Source: Methylobacterium radiodurans
GTDB lineage: Bacteria > Pseudomonadota > Alphaproteobacteria > Rhizobiales > Beijerinckiaceae
Direction of reading: 5' to 3'
Length of the DNA: 64,000 nucleotides
Assembly (NCBI RefSeq): GCF_003173735.1
Contig: NZ_CP029551.1
Location: 1,727,501 to 1,791,500 of the forward strand
Each line of letters starts with the position of its first letter. The first letter of the stretch is position 1. Shown here one piece after another: positions 18,655 through 25,359 of this stretch. The notes beneath the pieces are model-generated. The model worked only from the letters and a program-made list of their open reading frames with translations, ran no database searches and was not told where the DNA came from. The position numbers and the translations under genes are program-made.

Positions 18655-18886
18655 GCACCATGACATCTCCGCACGATGGTGCTGGCGCACCGATGCAATC
18701 TGACACCATCCCACCTTGGCGTTAACGCACCGTTGCGCCTTTGCACCTTGGCATCTCAGCACGAAGATGCGGCAGCACCACTGTGCCTCAGTACCACGGT
18801 ACCAAAGCACCAGAGTGCAGGCATTACCGTCCAAGCCGGTCAAAACGTACCGTAGCACCATGGTGCTTAAGTGCCCGCGTCCCGGA
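18655..18886. repeat. array of about 29 degenerate 8-bp units, consensus GYRCCNNN
   Basis: From 18655 the sequence can be cut into consecutive 8-mers that mostly begin G-C/T-A/G-C: for example GCACCGTT, GCGCCTTT, GCACCTTG at 18727-18750 and GCACCACT, GTGCCTCA, GTACCACG, GTACCAAA, GCACCAGA at 18775-18814. About 20 of 29 units fit the first four positions and the phase does not slip over 232 bp. Paired units form short palindromes such as GCACCATGGTGC. Frames on both strands stay open for long stretches as a by-product of the repeat; I do not regard it as coding. It sits 110 bp upstream of the methyltransferase start. Confidence 0.8.
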
Positions 18887-18908
18887 ATTTGCACCCGGGC
18901 GCAAAAGG

Positions 18909-19493
18909 CTACTCTCCCATAGGAGGCAGCGGGCGGCCCATCGCGGCGCGCCACGCATCGACCACGTTCTGAAGGATGCACGATAGGGCACGTTCGGTCC
19001 CATCGTTCAGGGTCACAATGACCTGCTCCACCCCGCCGAACTTGCCTTCACCCCACGCCATTTTGCCGAAGCCGGTGGAACTGGTGACGGTAGCCGCGGC
19101 CGATGTGATCCGGCGGGGTACCCGTCGCCCTTGCGTTAGCACTGCGTGCTTGAAAGCATCAGCTACATCACCCAACAGGTGCACGTCGTCGGGCTGTGCG
19201 ATGCCCCGGAGCATCTTGCAGTGGTTCGCCTGGAGCCAATCACGTAGCCGATCTAAGCCGGCGAGGTTCGCCGGCATCCATGATGGGCGTGGCTGCTCCG
19301 CCCATGCGTAGTCGCCCATCTGATGGGCCTTGGTCGCAGCATTCCATGCAGCTTGCATCACATCATCGCGCGCCGCCTCAAGCTCATCTGGCGTGCCGTG
19401 TAACGCCGCTTGGGTGAGTGCGCCTTCGGCCGCAATGAAGCGGCGGAACTCGGGTGCTACCTGCTTGTCGAAGAACCGGGCTGCGTCTGTCAT
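18909..19493 (-). CDS. hypothetical protein
   Basis: ATG 19493 (TDAARFFDKQVAPEFRRFIA) gives 194 residues; the upstream extension to 19610 looks non-coding. The protein is soluble, with a helical first half rich in Trp (EQPRPSWMPANLAGLDRLRD) and a second half with a beta-like segment GVEQVIVTLNDGTERALSCI. I recognise no family. It is the second of two same-strand genes (19607-19924 first) that may form an operon in the mobile element. Confidence 0.6.
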   Translation of the reverse strand: MTDAARFFDKQVAPEFRRFIAAEGALTQAALHGTPDELEAARDDVMQAAWNAATKAHQMGDYAWAEQPRPSWMPANLAGLDRLRDWLQANHCKMLRGIAQPDDVHLLGDVADAFKHAVLTQGRRVPRRITSAAATVTSSTGFGKMAWGEGKFGGVEQVIVTLNDGTERALSCILQNVVDAWRAAMGRPLPPMGE

Positions 19494-19606
19494 CCGCGCT
19501 CCCCCCCTGCCTCGGAAGGTATGCCGTCCGGCGAGTTCCGCCGGGAAGTGCAACCGATTGCGCAGAGCGGGGCGGGTACTCGACCCGCCCTTCGTGTAGG
19601 CCGCCG

Positions 19607-19924
19607 TCACTTCTTGCTGAGGAGCGCCTTCGCGAGTGCCAGCTTGTCAGCAGGAACGACCTTTTGGGTCAGCAATGGCTCTTCAAACTCCGGCGGCATG
19701 ATGAACCAGGTCGGGAAGCCGCGGGCGCTCGGGTTGCCAGCAGCAGAGCCACCCTCGTCATTCCCGTTCCAACGAGCGGCCAGCCTCACCTTGTCATACC
19801 ACCGTCCGACAGCAAGGGACCAAGCACCCTCATCCGTGGTGCTGGGTCCTCCGTCATAGAGGACGTGGAGGAGTGTCCAGGCACCCCTGGGGGAGTGAAC
19901 GTCTTCAGCCTTGATGTAAGCCAT
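19607..19924 (-). CDS. hypothetical protein
   Basis: ATG 19924 (AYIKAEDVHSPRGAWTLLHV) after a GAGAG ribosome site gives 105 residues. Features include VGRWYDKVRLAARWNGNDEG and GFPTWFIMPPEFEEPLLTQK. I recognise no domain. Balanced composition and the ribosome site suggest a genuine gene of the mobile element. Its promoter faces the resolvase promoter across 242 bp. Confidence 0.6.
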   Translation of the reverse strand: MAYIKAEDVHSPRGAWTLLHVLYDGGPSTTDEGAWSLAVGRWYDKVRLAARWNGNDEGGSAAGNPSARGFPTWFIMPPEFEEPLLTQKVVPADKLALAKALLSKK

Positions 19925-20070
19925 AGTGCTCTCATTGGTGTTTGCACACCATGAACGGTTGGTGTCGGCAATGGTTTCAAGACACCAAGGAGAAATCTGC
20001 CCGAAGGTGGACACCCACCCAACCGGCAGCCCTTTTGTATCAATAGGGTAAACCCCGACAAGGCAGTGGC

Positions 20071-20093
20071 ATGAGACGCATTTCGCGTCTCAT
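20071..20093. promoter_or_regulatory. perfect 9-bp inverted repeat between divergent genes
   Basis: ATGAGACGC, loop ATTTC, then GCGTCTCAT. It lies in the spacer between the hypothetical gene at 19924 and the resolvase, a position suited to an operator for either promoter. Confidence 0.5.
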
Positions 20094-20111
20094 AAGGGTT
20101 GACTTCGAATT

Positions 20112-20162
20112 TTCGAGGCAGCAGATTGCGAGGGTCTAGATCCTAACGAGACATTCGAGGCA
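20112..20162. promoter_or_regulatory. candidate res/operator sites of the resolvase
   Basis: TTCGAGGCA occurs directly repeated at 20112-20120 and 20154-20162, ending 4 bp before the resolvase start. Serine resolvases usually bind and autoregulate through paired sites upstream of their gene. The motif assignment is an inference. Confidence 0.4.
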
Positions 20163-20166
20163 ACGA

Positions 20167-20772
20167 ATGACCGTCCGTCCCCGCACCGCTGTCAGTGCCT
20201 CGGATGCAGCCCCGACCGGCCACCTGTACGGCTACGCCCGCGTCTCCACGACGGATCAAGACCTCTCCATCCAAGAGGATGCGCTACGGGCCGCCGGCTG
20301 TGAGATCGTGCGGGCCGAGAAGCGCAGCGGCACGAGCCGGGACGGCCGGACCGAGTTGGTTACGCTCCTGGATTTCATTCGGGCCGGTGACACGCTGATG
20401 GTCACCCGCGTTGACCGGCTCGCCCGCTCGATCGGAGACCTTCAGGACATTGTCCGCACTCTGAAGGCGAAGGGCGCTCACCTGAAGGCGACCGAACAGC
20501 CAATCGACACGAGCACCGCGGCCGGCAAGGCGTTCCTGGACATGCTCGGTGTGTTCGCCGAGTTCGAGACCAACATCCGCCGGGAACGCCAACTGGAGGG
20601 CATCGCCAAGGCGAAGGAGGAAGGGAAGTACAAGGGGCGCCCCCCATCGATCGATGCCACGCAGGTCCGGGCGCTCCAGGCGGAAGGGCTCGGCGCCAGT
20701 GCCATCGCTGCCAAGCTCGGGATCGGCCGGGCTTCCGTCTACCGGCTCCTTGGCGAGAAGGGGGGCGAGTGA
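20167..20772 (+). CDS. serine recombinase (resolvase/invertase family)
   Basis: The 201-residue product has an N-terminal catalytic domain beginning LYGYARVSTTDQDLSIQEDA, with the nucleophilic Ser in ARVST, and the active-site block DTLMVTRVDRLARSIGDLQD. The middle part is AGKAFLDMLGVFAEFETNIR with RRERQLEGIAKA. The C-terminus carries a helix-turn-helix (GASAIAAKLGIGRASVYRLL). It resembles Pin/TnpR resolvases of mobile elements and could resolve multimers or invert DNA. The next gene starts within its stop codon (TGATG), so the two are co-translated. Confidence 0.92.
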   Translation: MTVRPRTAVSASDAAPTGHLYGYARVSTTDQDLSIQEDALRAAGCEIVRAEKRSGTSRDGRTELVTLLDFIRAGDTLMVTRVDRLARSIGDLQDIVRTLKAKGAHLKATEQPIDTSTAAGKAFLDMLGVFAEFETNIRRERQLEGIAKAKEEGKYKGRPPSIDATQVRALQAEGLGASAIAAKLGIGRASVYRLLGEKGGE

Positions 20773-21143
20773 TGCGCACCGCCAACCACACGACCTACGC
20801 TGGCCCTGGGCGCATCATCCTGACCCCGGCGCCGGCCGGGACGCCACGGTGCTACCGACTTGCCCCTCGCGCTCTCCGGCACCGGAAGCCCCTGCCGGCT
20901 GCCGAGCTTCAAGCCCGCTTGTCCCGGCTAGATCCTGGCACCGTATGGGCCGAGCTTCACGCCCTGACGTACCCGGCCGAGCCCGTGCTGATAGCGGCTG
21001 GGCATGATGTGTCTTGGCGAGATGCCGTTGCCCGATGGCTGGCGATGTGGACCGGCCATGCGGTGCCCGAACTCGATTCTATGAGCCACCGTCCGCAGCG
21101 CGCTCATCCACGCGTCTGGCGTAAGTCATTGATACACAAGTAA
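20772..21143 (+). CDS. hypothetical protein coupled to the resolvase
   Basis: ATG 20772 overlaps the resolvase stop by one base. The 123-residue product (RTANHTTYAGPGRIILTPAP) is basic, with LHALTYPAEPVLIAAGHDVS and WRDAVARWLAMWTGH in the second half. I recognise no domain. Coupling to the resolvase suggests an accessory role or simple hitch-hiking. Confidence 0.55.
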   Translation: MRTANHTTYAGPGRIILTPAPAGTPRCYRLAPRALRHRKPLPAAELQARLSRLDPGTVWAELHALTYPAEPVLIAAGHDVSWRDAVARWLAMWTGHAVPELDSMSHRPQRAHPRVWRKSLIHK

Positions 21144-21210
21144 ATTAAAGTATTCATATCAGAATTTATAGCTGCACCTAGATTACGTGTCAAAGACACA
21201 GCATTTTACA

Positions 21211-21223
21211 CTTGCAATGCAAG
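21211..21223. promoter_or_regulatory. operator-like palindrome before the wHTH gene
   Basis: CTTGC-AAT-GCAAG lies 42 bp upstream of the wHTH gene start in a notably AT-rich stretch (21144-21264). It may be an autoregulatory site. Confidence 0.4.
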
Positions 21224-21264
21224 TCTATGCGTGTATGTTCAGCCTCAACATAAGGGGCTGACAG

Positions 21265-21588
21265 ATGAGTTTGCTTATCCTGAATGACATCCATCCATCG
21301 CTGAAACATGATGGTCAAGGACGCTCCCGCAAGTCTGCAATTTTGGAGCCCGGAGCCCGAGGCGAGATTGAAAATCGCATTCTGTCGCTGTTGCGCCGCT
21401 CTCCGCAGGTAAGTGCAGAAGCCATCGCGCGGGATTTGAAGCTGCCGGAGGAGCCTGTCCGGCGCGCGATCAATGATCTTCGGGACCGCAACTTGGTCCG
21501 GAGCCACACCGATGCTTTTGGTGGCACTCGCCTGGAAGCTGTGAACTCCTCTGTGACCGTAGCGTCCTACACCTTCCTCGGTTCGTAA
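21265..21588 (+). CDS. small winged helix-turn-helix protein
   Basis: ATG 21265 follows AAGGGGCTGACAG. The 107-residue product contains a clear winged-helix core: RGEIENRILSLLRRSPQVSA, EAIARDLKLPEEPVRRAIND and LRDRNLVRSHTDAFGGTRLE. It is likely a DNA-binding regulator of the element. Its own promoter region carries a small palindrome. No ligand domain is visible. Confidence 0.7.
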   Translation: MSLLILNDIHPSLKHDGQGRSRKSAILEPGARGEIENRILSLLRRSPQVSAEAIARDLKLPEEPVRRAINDLRDRNLVRSHTDAFGGTRLEAVNSSVTVASYTFLGS

Positions 21589-21778
21589 TTTTGCTCCCGG
21601 GTGCAGAGTTTTTGGGATGCCGGCTTCGGGAGGTGGTGCTCACCGGAGTTGGCGGGGGCGGCGGGGCTTCCTCGGCCGGGTCTGCCGCCCCGTTCAGATG
21701 CCGGCCGGTGGCTTACCCTCCACTATCCGGCCGGGGCGGCGGGGTGTTGCAACCACCGTGTCCGTCGCTCCACCCATC

Positions 21779-21815
21779 GCGGCGTGCTCCTCCAGGGGCA
21801 CGCCGCTTTCCGTTT
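21779..21815 (+). terminator. rho-independent terminator upstream of the RHH gene
   Basis: A 9-bp stem (GCGGCGTGC with GCACGCCGC, 10-base loop) is followed by TTTCCGTTT. It ends 13 bp before the ribbon-helix-helix start codon, so it could also be a leader that gates that gene. Confidence 0.6.
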
Positions 21816-21828
21816 AGTAGGAGGCCAC

Positions 21829-22074
21829 ATGCCCGAGTACGTGAACGTCAACTTCCGCATGCCGGCCACCATGAGGCGGGAAATTGAAACGATGGCAGCG
21901 ACCGATCCCGGGAACGCTCTCCGGGCCATAACGGTGTCTGATGTCATCCGGACAGCACTCGCGCACCACCTCGCCACCCACCGAGCGGCAATGGAGAGCG
22001 ACAATGTCCAACAACCTAGGTCGGCGCCACAGGTACCAGTACAGAAAAGGCTCCGGCAGTGCTTTCCTCGATAG
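21829..22074 (+). CDS. ribbon-helix-helix (CopG/Arc-like) DNA-binding protein
   Basis: ATG 21829 is preceded by TAGGAGG. The 81-residue product begins PEYVNVNFRMPATMRREIET, with an alternating hydrophobic beta strand (VNVNFRMP) followed by helix 1 (ATMRREIETMAA) and helix 2 (TVSDVIRTALAHHLATH), the RHH fold. RHH dimers bind tandem short sites in polymers, as MetJ does on 8-bp boxes and omega on 7-bp heptads. This is a candidate binder of the 8-bp array in the same element. Its 3' end overlaps the HNH gene. Confidence 0.75.
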   Translation: MPEYVNVNFRMPATMRREIETMAATDPGNALRAITVSDVIRTALAHHLATHRAAMESDNVQQPRSAPQVPVQKRLRQCFPR

Positions 22075-22537
22075 CCTTAAGGTCTACCGGCTAGCGCATC
22101 ACCCAGAGGTGCCAGACGCGATCCTTGTGTCGGATAAGACGGTCCGAGAGTACCACCGACGCCTTGTCAGATTGCCTTCTGGATGTGTGGAATTCCGCGG
22201 CAAGAACGGCCGCAAGCTACGGGCCAAGTACCCCATCCTGACCTGGAAGGATGCGGAAGGTCGAAGGCATCGGATTTCCAGCAACCGCTTGGCCCTGTTA
22301 ATCGGAGAAGGCCCAATACCCTTCGCCCACTATGGGTGCCACCGATGCCTGAACACGCAGTGCGTGAACGTCGCTGACGGACATGTCTACGCCGGCACCC
22401 CATCCGACAATCAGGACGACAGGTGGAGGATGGCCAAGGCCAGAACTCGCACTGGCCGCGCCGTCATCGTGCTCCCGATGCGGTCTAGCCGTCGCTTGGC
22501 ATCTCTCGGCATAGCTTGCGAGGCTGTAGCCGCCTAG
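22004..22537 (+). CDS. HNH endonuclease-like protein
   Basis: ATG 22004 (SNNLGRRHRYQYRKGSGSAF) lies inside the RHH gene, in another frame, and gives 177 residues. The C-terminal half has the Zn-binding HNH_3-type pattern: SSNRLALLIGEGP, then HYGCHRCLNTQCVNVADGHV and YAGTPSDNQDDRWRMAKA. This resembles phage HNH homing-type nucleases with the C...C, CVN, GT..DN signature. It is the last gene of element 1 before its right end. Confidence 0.75.
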   Translation: MSNNLGRRHRYQYRKGSGSAFLDSLKVYRLAHHPEVPDAILVSDKTVREYHRRLVRLPSGCVEFRGKNGRKLRAKYPILTWKDAEGRRHRISSNRLALLIGEGPIPFAHYGCHRCLNTQCVNVADGHVYAGTPSDNQDDRWRMAKARTRTGRAVIVLPMRSSRRLASLGIACEAVAA

Positions 22538-22576
22538 CGGTGGGAAAAGTTGGGCGGCTGGAGCGCCTCTCACCCC

Positions 22577-22617
22577 TGCGGACATAGTGCGGATACGGCG
22601 TTCTGGCCGTGTCCGCA
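22577..22617. repeat. TGCGGACAC repeats inside the right end of element 1
   Basis: TGCGGACATAG at 22577 and TGCGGATACGG at 22588 are 11 bp apart; CCGTGTCCGCA at 22607 is an inverted copy. They match the four repeats near the integrase. The last two also form a hairpin, so a terminator role after the HNH gene is an alternative. Confidence 0.7.
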
Positions 22618-22642
22618 TGATCATCCTAAGTCTTTGAAAGTC

Positions 22643-22688
22643 TTGGTGGGCGCACTAGGGTTCGAACCTAGGACCCGCTGATTAAGAG
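22643..22688 (-). other. attachment site between element 1 and element 2
   Basis: Forty-six bases, from TTGGTGGGCGC to GCTGATTAAGAG, are identical to the intact tRNA-Lys gene at 45730-45775. This copy extends through the anticodon (7 bases further than the left-hand site), so the two insertions used slightly different crossover or homology limits. Confidence 0.9.
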
Positions 22689-22760
22689 GCTCAGCCAACC
22701 CATTGATCCCAAAGAGAAGCGTTGGAAGTCACCCCGCCAACGTCTCTGCTGAAGGGTTCC

Positions 22761-23231
22761 ATGTCAGCCGTTGCCTCACGCCACTCGTTCCTCGGCCTTC
22801 TGGCTGCAGCGTCCGCCGCCCGCATCGTCATTCCGGCCTTCACGCCACCGCGAGAACCCTGCGTGCGGGTCCGGCAGTTCGTGTCCTCCGTGGGGCTTGC
22901 TCTGCACCCGGCCCCGACCTTCATTGGGACGCTCACCGTCGTGGCGATCGGCGCGTGGGACGCGGCCCGATATCCCGTGACGCTCGATGACAGCGGGTTC
23001 GGTCCGCCCGGCCGGGCGGTCCAGTTCTACGACGTCGATCTGGCCGACCTCAACGCGGAGGTGCCGCGGGACTTCTGGCACCACGAGGCGAACTGGCGGC
23101 GCTACCCGAACGTGCACGCCCACGTCCGCGAGCAGCTCTACGGCGAGGATCCCGCCGTAATGCGCCGTCGGTTCGGGCAGGCGTGCGGCTGGTACGCCGA
23201 CGACGCCTCAATGACCCCGGGGAGGGTCTGA
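22761..23231 (+). CDS. hypothetical protein
   Basis: ATG 22761 gives 156 residues. The N-terminal part (SAVASRHSFLGLLAAASAAR) is unconvincing; the second half, VVAIGAWDAARYPVTLDDSG then PRDFWHHEANWRRYPNVHAH, looks coding. The true start may lie further downstream, or the 5' end may have been lost at the integration site. The next gene starts inside its stop codon (TGATG). No family is recognised. Confidence 0.5.
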   Translation: MSAVASRHSFLGLLAAASAARIVIPAFTPPREPCVRVRQFVSSVGLALHPAPTFIGTLTVVAIGAWDAARYPVTLDDSGFGPPGRAVQFYDVDLADLNAEVPRDFWHHEANWRRYPNVHAHVREQLYGEDPAVMRRRFGQACGWYADDASMTPGRV

Positions 23232-23533
23232 TGCCGCGGATCGAGGTCGGCGTCGACGTCTACGTGCGCGAGCCCCAGCGCTTCGAGTCCGGCTGCATCA
23301 GCATCACGGGCACGGTCACCGCCATCGACGGCGAGGCCTGCACTGTCGCGGCCTACGTGGCGCGTCCGTGGGTGCCGGGCATCGGAAGTCTGAGCGAGCT
23401 GAAGACCGTCACCGTGCCGCTCGCCGAGGTCGGGCGCCAGATCGGCACGCCGGTCTCGGCCCTGTCCGGCCGGCCTGGGGCAGCGGGCTACGCGGAGTTC
23501 ACCCGAATCGCCCGATCGTGGGGCTGCCCATGA
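23231..23533 (+). CDS. hypothetical protein
   Basis: ATG 23231 overlaps the preceding stop and has GGAGGG as ribosome site. The 100-residue product begins PRIEVGVDVYVREPQRFESG and continues CISITGTVTAIDGEACTVAA, a beta-rich pattern reminiscent of small SH3-like or Hypervirulence-associated domains. I cannot assign a function. It forms a tight run with the genes on either side (ATGA overlap to the next). Confidence 0.55.
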   Translation: MPRIEVGVDVYVREPQRFESGCISITGTVTAIDGEACTVAAYVARPWVPGIGSLSELKTVTVPLAEVGRQIGTPVSALSGRPGAAGYAEFTRIARSWGCP

Positions 23534-23688
23534 GCGGCGAGGTCCTGGCCTTCTCCCGCCGGAAGCGCCGATCCCCGCCTACGCTGCGCTGCCTCATGAT
23601 CAAAAAGGGCCGCTTCTCTCGCAGCCATTTTTTGAAAGTCTTTAGGTCAGCAGCGTCGCAACCGAGGTGCTGCTGCGCCCGTTGCTGA
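23530..23688 (+). CDS. short, probably truncated ORF
   Basis: ATG 23530 overlaps the previous stop (ATGA). The first 20 residues (SGEVLAFSRRKRRSPPTLRC) look like a genuine small basic protein, but after about 20 codons the composition changes and the frame ends at 52 residues (CCCARC). It is most likely the 5' remnant of a gene broken by recombination. Confidence 0.35.
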   Translation: MSGEVLAFSRRKRRSPPTLRCLMIKKGRFSRSHFLKVFRSAASQPRCCCARC

Positions 23689-24146
23689 GCCCGAGACGCC
23701 CGCCCTCTCGCCCGAGGCGTCCAAGCGTGGTCGCCGGAAGAAGGCCGACCAAGAGGAGGAAGGGGCGAGCCGAGCGACCGGACAGCCGCGGCAGCCACGA
23801 TGCGCTTGCGCAAATCAACGGACGACGGTCACGGCATTGCAGGCTCCCTCATCCGTCAACGCTCCAGCCGTCGCCTCCCCGCAACACCCGCAGGCGCGAC
23901 TCTAGACACGATTAAAATCAATCTATTTCAAATATTTTGCACCCGTAACCGACGTTAGACTGACAGAGATCTTCGGATTGCGCTGCATATGTCGACAAGA
24001 TCTCGTGCGGCTTGCTCGCGGACGTGAGATAATTTCTGCGCAGTGAACCACATGCATTGGCAGCAAGAATCCATTGACATCTGTGCTCCGAATGAACATC
24101 AAATCCGCTCGCAGTTAACTGGGAGCCTCAAGGAGGCTTGGGCGGT
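23689..24146. other. 458-bp gap with a sharp GC drop
   Basis: No convincing gene is seen. Up to about 23900 the sequence is GC-rich debris; from there (TTAAAATCAATC, CAAATATTTTGCACC) it is AT-rich and continues so into the next three genes. It likely contains the left border and promoter of a separately acquired cassette. Confidence 0.5.
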
Positions 24147-24902
24147 ATGATCAGTCGACGATCATTTCTGGGTAATGCTGCTGGTATATGCGCCTGTGCC
24201 GCGCATGGATTCGGAGCTTCAGCAAACGATTTCTATGCTGGCTGTACGCTCCCAAGCAGACAAGCTAGAAACTTGATAGCTAGTAGCTCAGCACGCTTTG
24301 GCTACAAATCGGCTTTGGATGGAAGCCTGAGTTCTGGCGATAAGGGCTTCGACCGCGCTCTCGCAAAAACCCTCGTTCGACTCAGCGACTTATTTGAGGT
24401 TCTTCCTGGCTTTGCCTTCCAAGAACTCGATGAAGAGAACGCATACGCCACGTCACATGATAAGTTCGGGAATCGTGATGATGGAACAGTCATTTTTGGT
24501 CGCTCGCTCTACAAAAGCATTATGAATCGTCCCGAAAATCCCCACATCTGCGTGGCGGCGGTTTGCGCTCATGAATTTGCTCATATCCTCCAATTCAAAA
24601 CAGGAATACGCCAACGTTTGGTAGGACCTGACAATCGAGTCAAAAAGTTGGAGCTACATGCAGATTTTCTCGCAGGTTACTTTGCCGGCATCAGAAAAAA
24701 AGAGTCGCGGGACTTCCCTGCCGCTGCATTTGCATCGATGCAGCATTCAATCGGCGATAATAGTTTTGGTAGCGTTCAGCACCACGGAACCGCCGAGGAA
24801 AGGGGAGCTGCCGTAGTAGCCGGATTTTCTTCAGCTTTTCATATGCGTCAAACACTTTCGGAAGCAATTGAGGCAGGGATCAGCTACGTGAAACGTGGAT
24901 AA
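24147..24902 (+). CDS. Tat-exported zinc metallopeptidase (YpfJ/neutral zinc peptidase-like)
   Basis: ATG 24147 gives 251 residues starting ISRRSFLGNAAGI, a clear twin-arginine signal (SRRSFLG), so the folded protein should be exported. The catalytic motif is HEFAHILQFKTG (HExxH). About 30 residues later KLELHADFLAGYFAG matches the ELQAD-type third-ligand motif of the PF04228 putative neutral zinc metallopeptidases, and HHGTAEERGAAVVAGF matches their C-terminal HG motif. The substrate is unknown. The gene leads a low-GC cassette with an LprI-like protein and an amidase, hinting at a cell-wall role. Confidence 0.75.
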   Translation: MISRRSFLGNAAGICACAAHGFGASANDFYAGCTLPSRQARNLIASSSARFGYKSALDGSLSSGDKGFDRALAKTLVRLSDLFEVLPGFAFQELDEENAYATSHDKFGNRDDGTVIFGRSLYKSIMNRPENPHICVAAVCAHEFAHILQFKTGIRQRLVGPDNRVKKLELHADFLAGYFAGIRKKESRDFPAAAFASMQHSIGDNSFGSVQHHGTAEERGAAVVAGFSSAFHMRQTLSEAIEAGISYVKRG

Positions 24903-24945
24903 AGTGGTTCTACAACTGTAAGTTAGCGCCGTATTGGGGTATGCG

Positions 24946-25359
24946 ATGAGATGCCAGTGGCTTTTAGCGTGTGTTTTTATTGTTATCTATGCAGTGCATC
25001 AAGAGGCACAAGCTCAGGGCTTCGATTGCTCTTTGGCTCGTTCAGATGCCGAATTCACAGTATGTGGTAATAAGTCCCTCTCAAGTTTAGACATGACGCT
25101 CAATCAGCTTTATATCAATTTGAAGGCATTGCCGGGAATAAGAGATCAACAAAAGCGCTGGATTGCGCAAAGAGATTCATGCGGCCAAAATCATGGCTGT
25201 CTGAATATAATTTATAAGTCTCGCGTGAATGAACTTCGGTCGCTACTGTCAGCCCCAAACAGGGACACAACAGAAGTAGAGCGACCTGGAAGCGGTGGAG
25301 GCCGCTCACCAGCCCCCACTGAGAGCAGTGATTGTAAGCGATTCCCTGGGCTTTGCTGA
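24946..25359 (+). CDS. LprI/DUF1311-like secreted protein
   Basis: ATG 24946 gives 137 residues with a signal peptide (LLACVFIVIYAVHQEAQAQ). The mature part, FDCSLARSDAEFTVCGNKSL then LSSLDMTLNQLYINL and CGQNHGCLNIIYKSRVNELR, has the four-cysteine pattern of LprI-like (DUF1311) proteins. The Mycobacterium member inhibits lysozyme; function here is inferred. The C-terminus is a low-complexity tail (ERPGSGGGRSPAPT). It lies between a zinc peptidase and an amidase in the same direction. Confidence 0.8.
   Translation: MRCQWLLACVFIVIYAVHQEAQAQGFDCSLARSDAEFTVCGNKSLSSLDMTLNQLYINLKALPGIRDQQKRWIAQRDSCGQNHGCLNIIYKSRVNELRSLLSAPNRDTTEVERPGSGGGRSPAPTESSDCKRFPGLC

Larger units (their letters stand above)
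15814..22681. mobile_element. integrative element 1 at the tRNA-Lys site
   Basis: A 39-bp copy of the 3' end of tRNA-Lys occurs at both ends (15814-15852 and 22643-22681), which identifies a site-specific integrative element of about 6.8 kb. A P4-type integrase lies just inside the left end. The element also carries an IS3-family insertion, a methyltransferase remnant, an 8-bp repeat array, a resolvase, a wHTH protein, a ribbon-helix-helix protein and an HNH nuclease. Phased TGCGGACAC repeats lie inside both ends. Because the integrase is cut by the IS, the element is probably no longer self-mobile. Confidence 0.85.

Noticed and set aside
18655..18886. CRISPR interpretation of the 8-bp array
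   Set aside because: There are no repeats of 25-37 bp, no unique spacers and no cas genes.
18595..18986. Open frames on both strands through the 8-bp array
   Set aside because: A degenerate 8-bp repeat without stop triplets keeps frames open automatically. The translations are low-complexity and lack a ribosome site.
23499..23813. Minus-strand ORF with a plausible central stretch (DLKTFKKWLREKRPFL)
   Set aside because: It overlaps better-supported plus-strand genes and has no ribosome site or family match.
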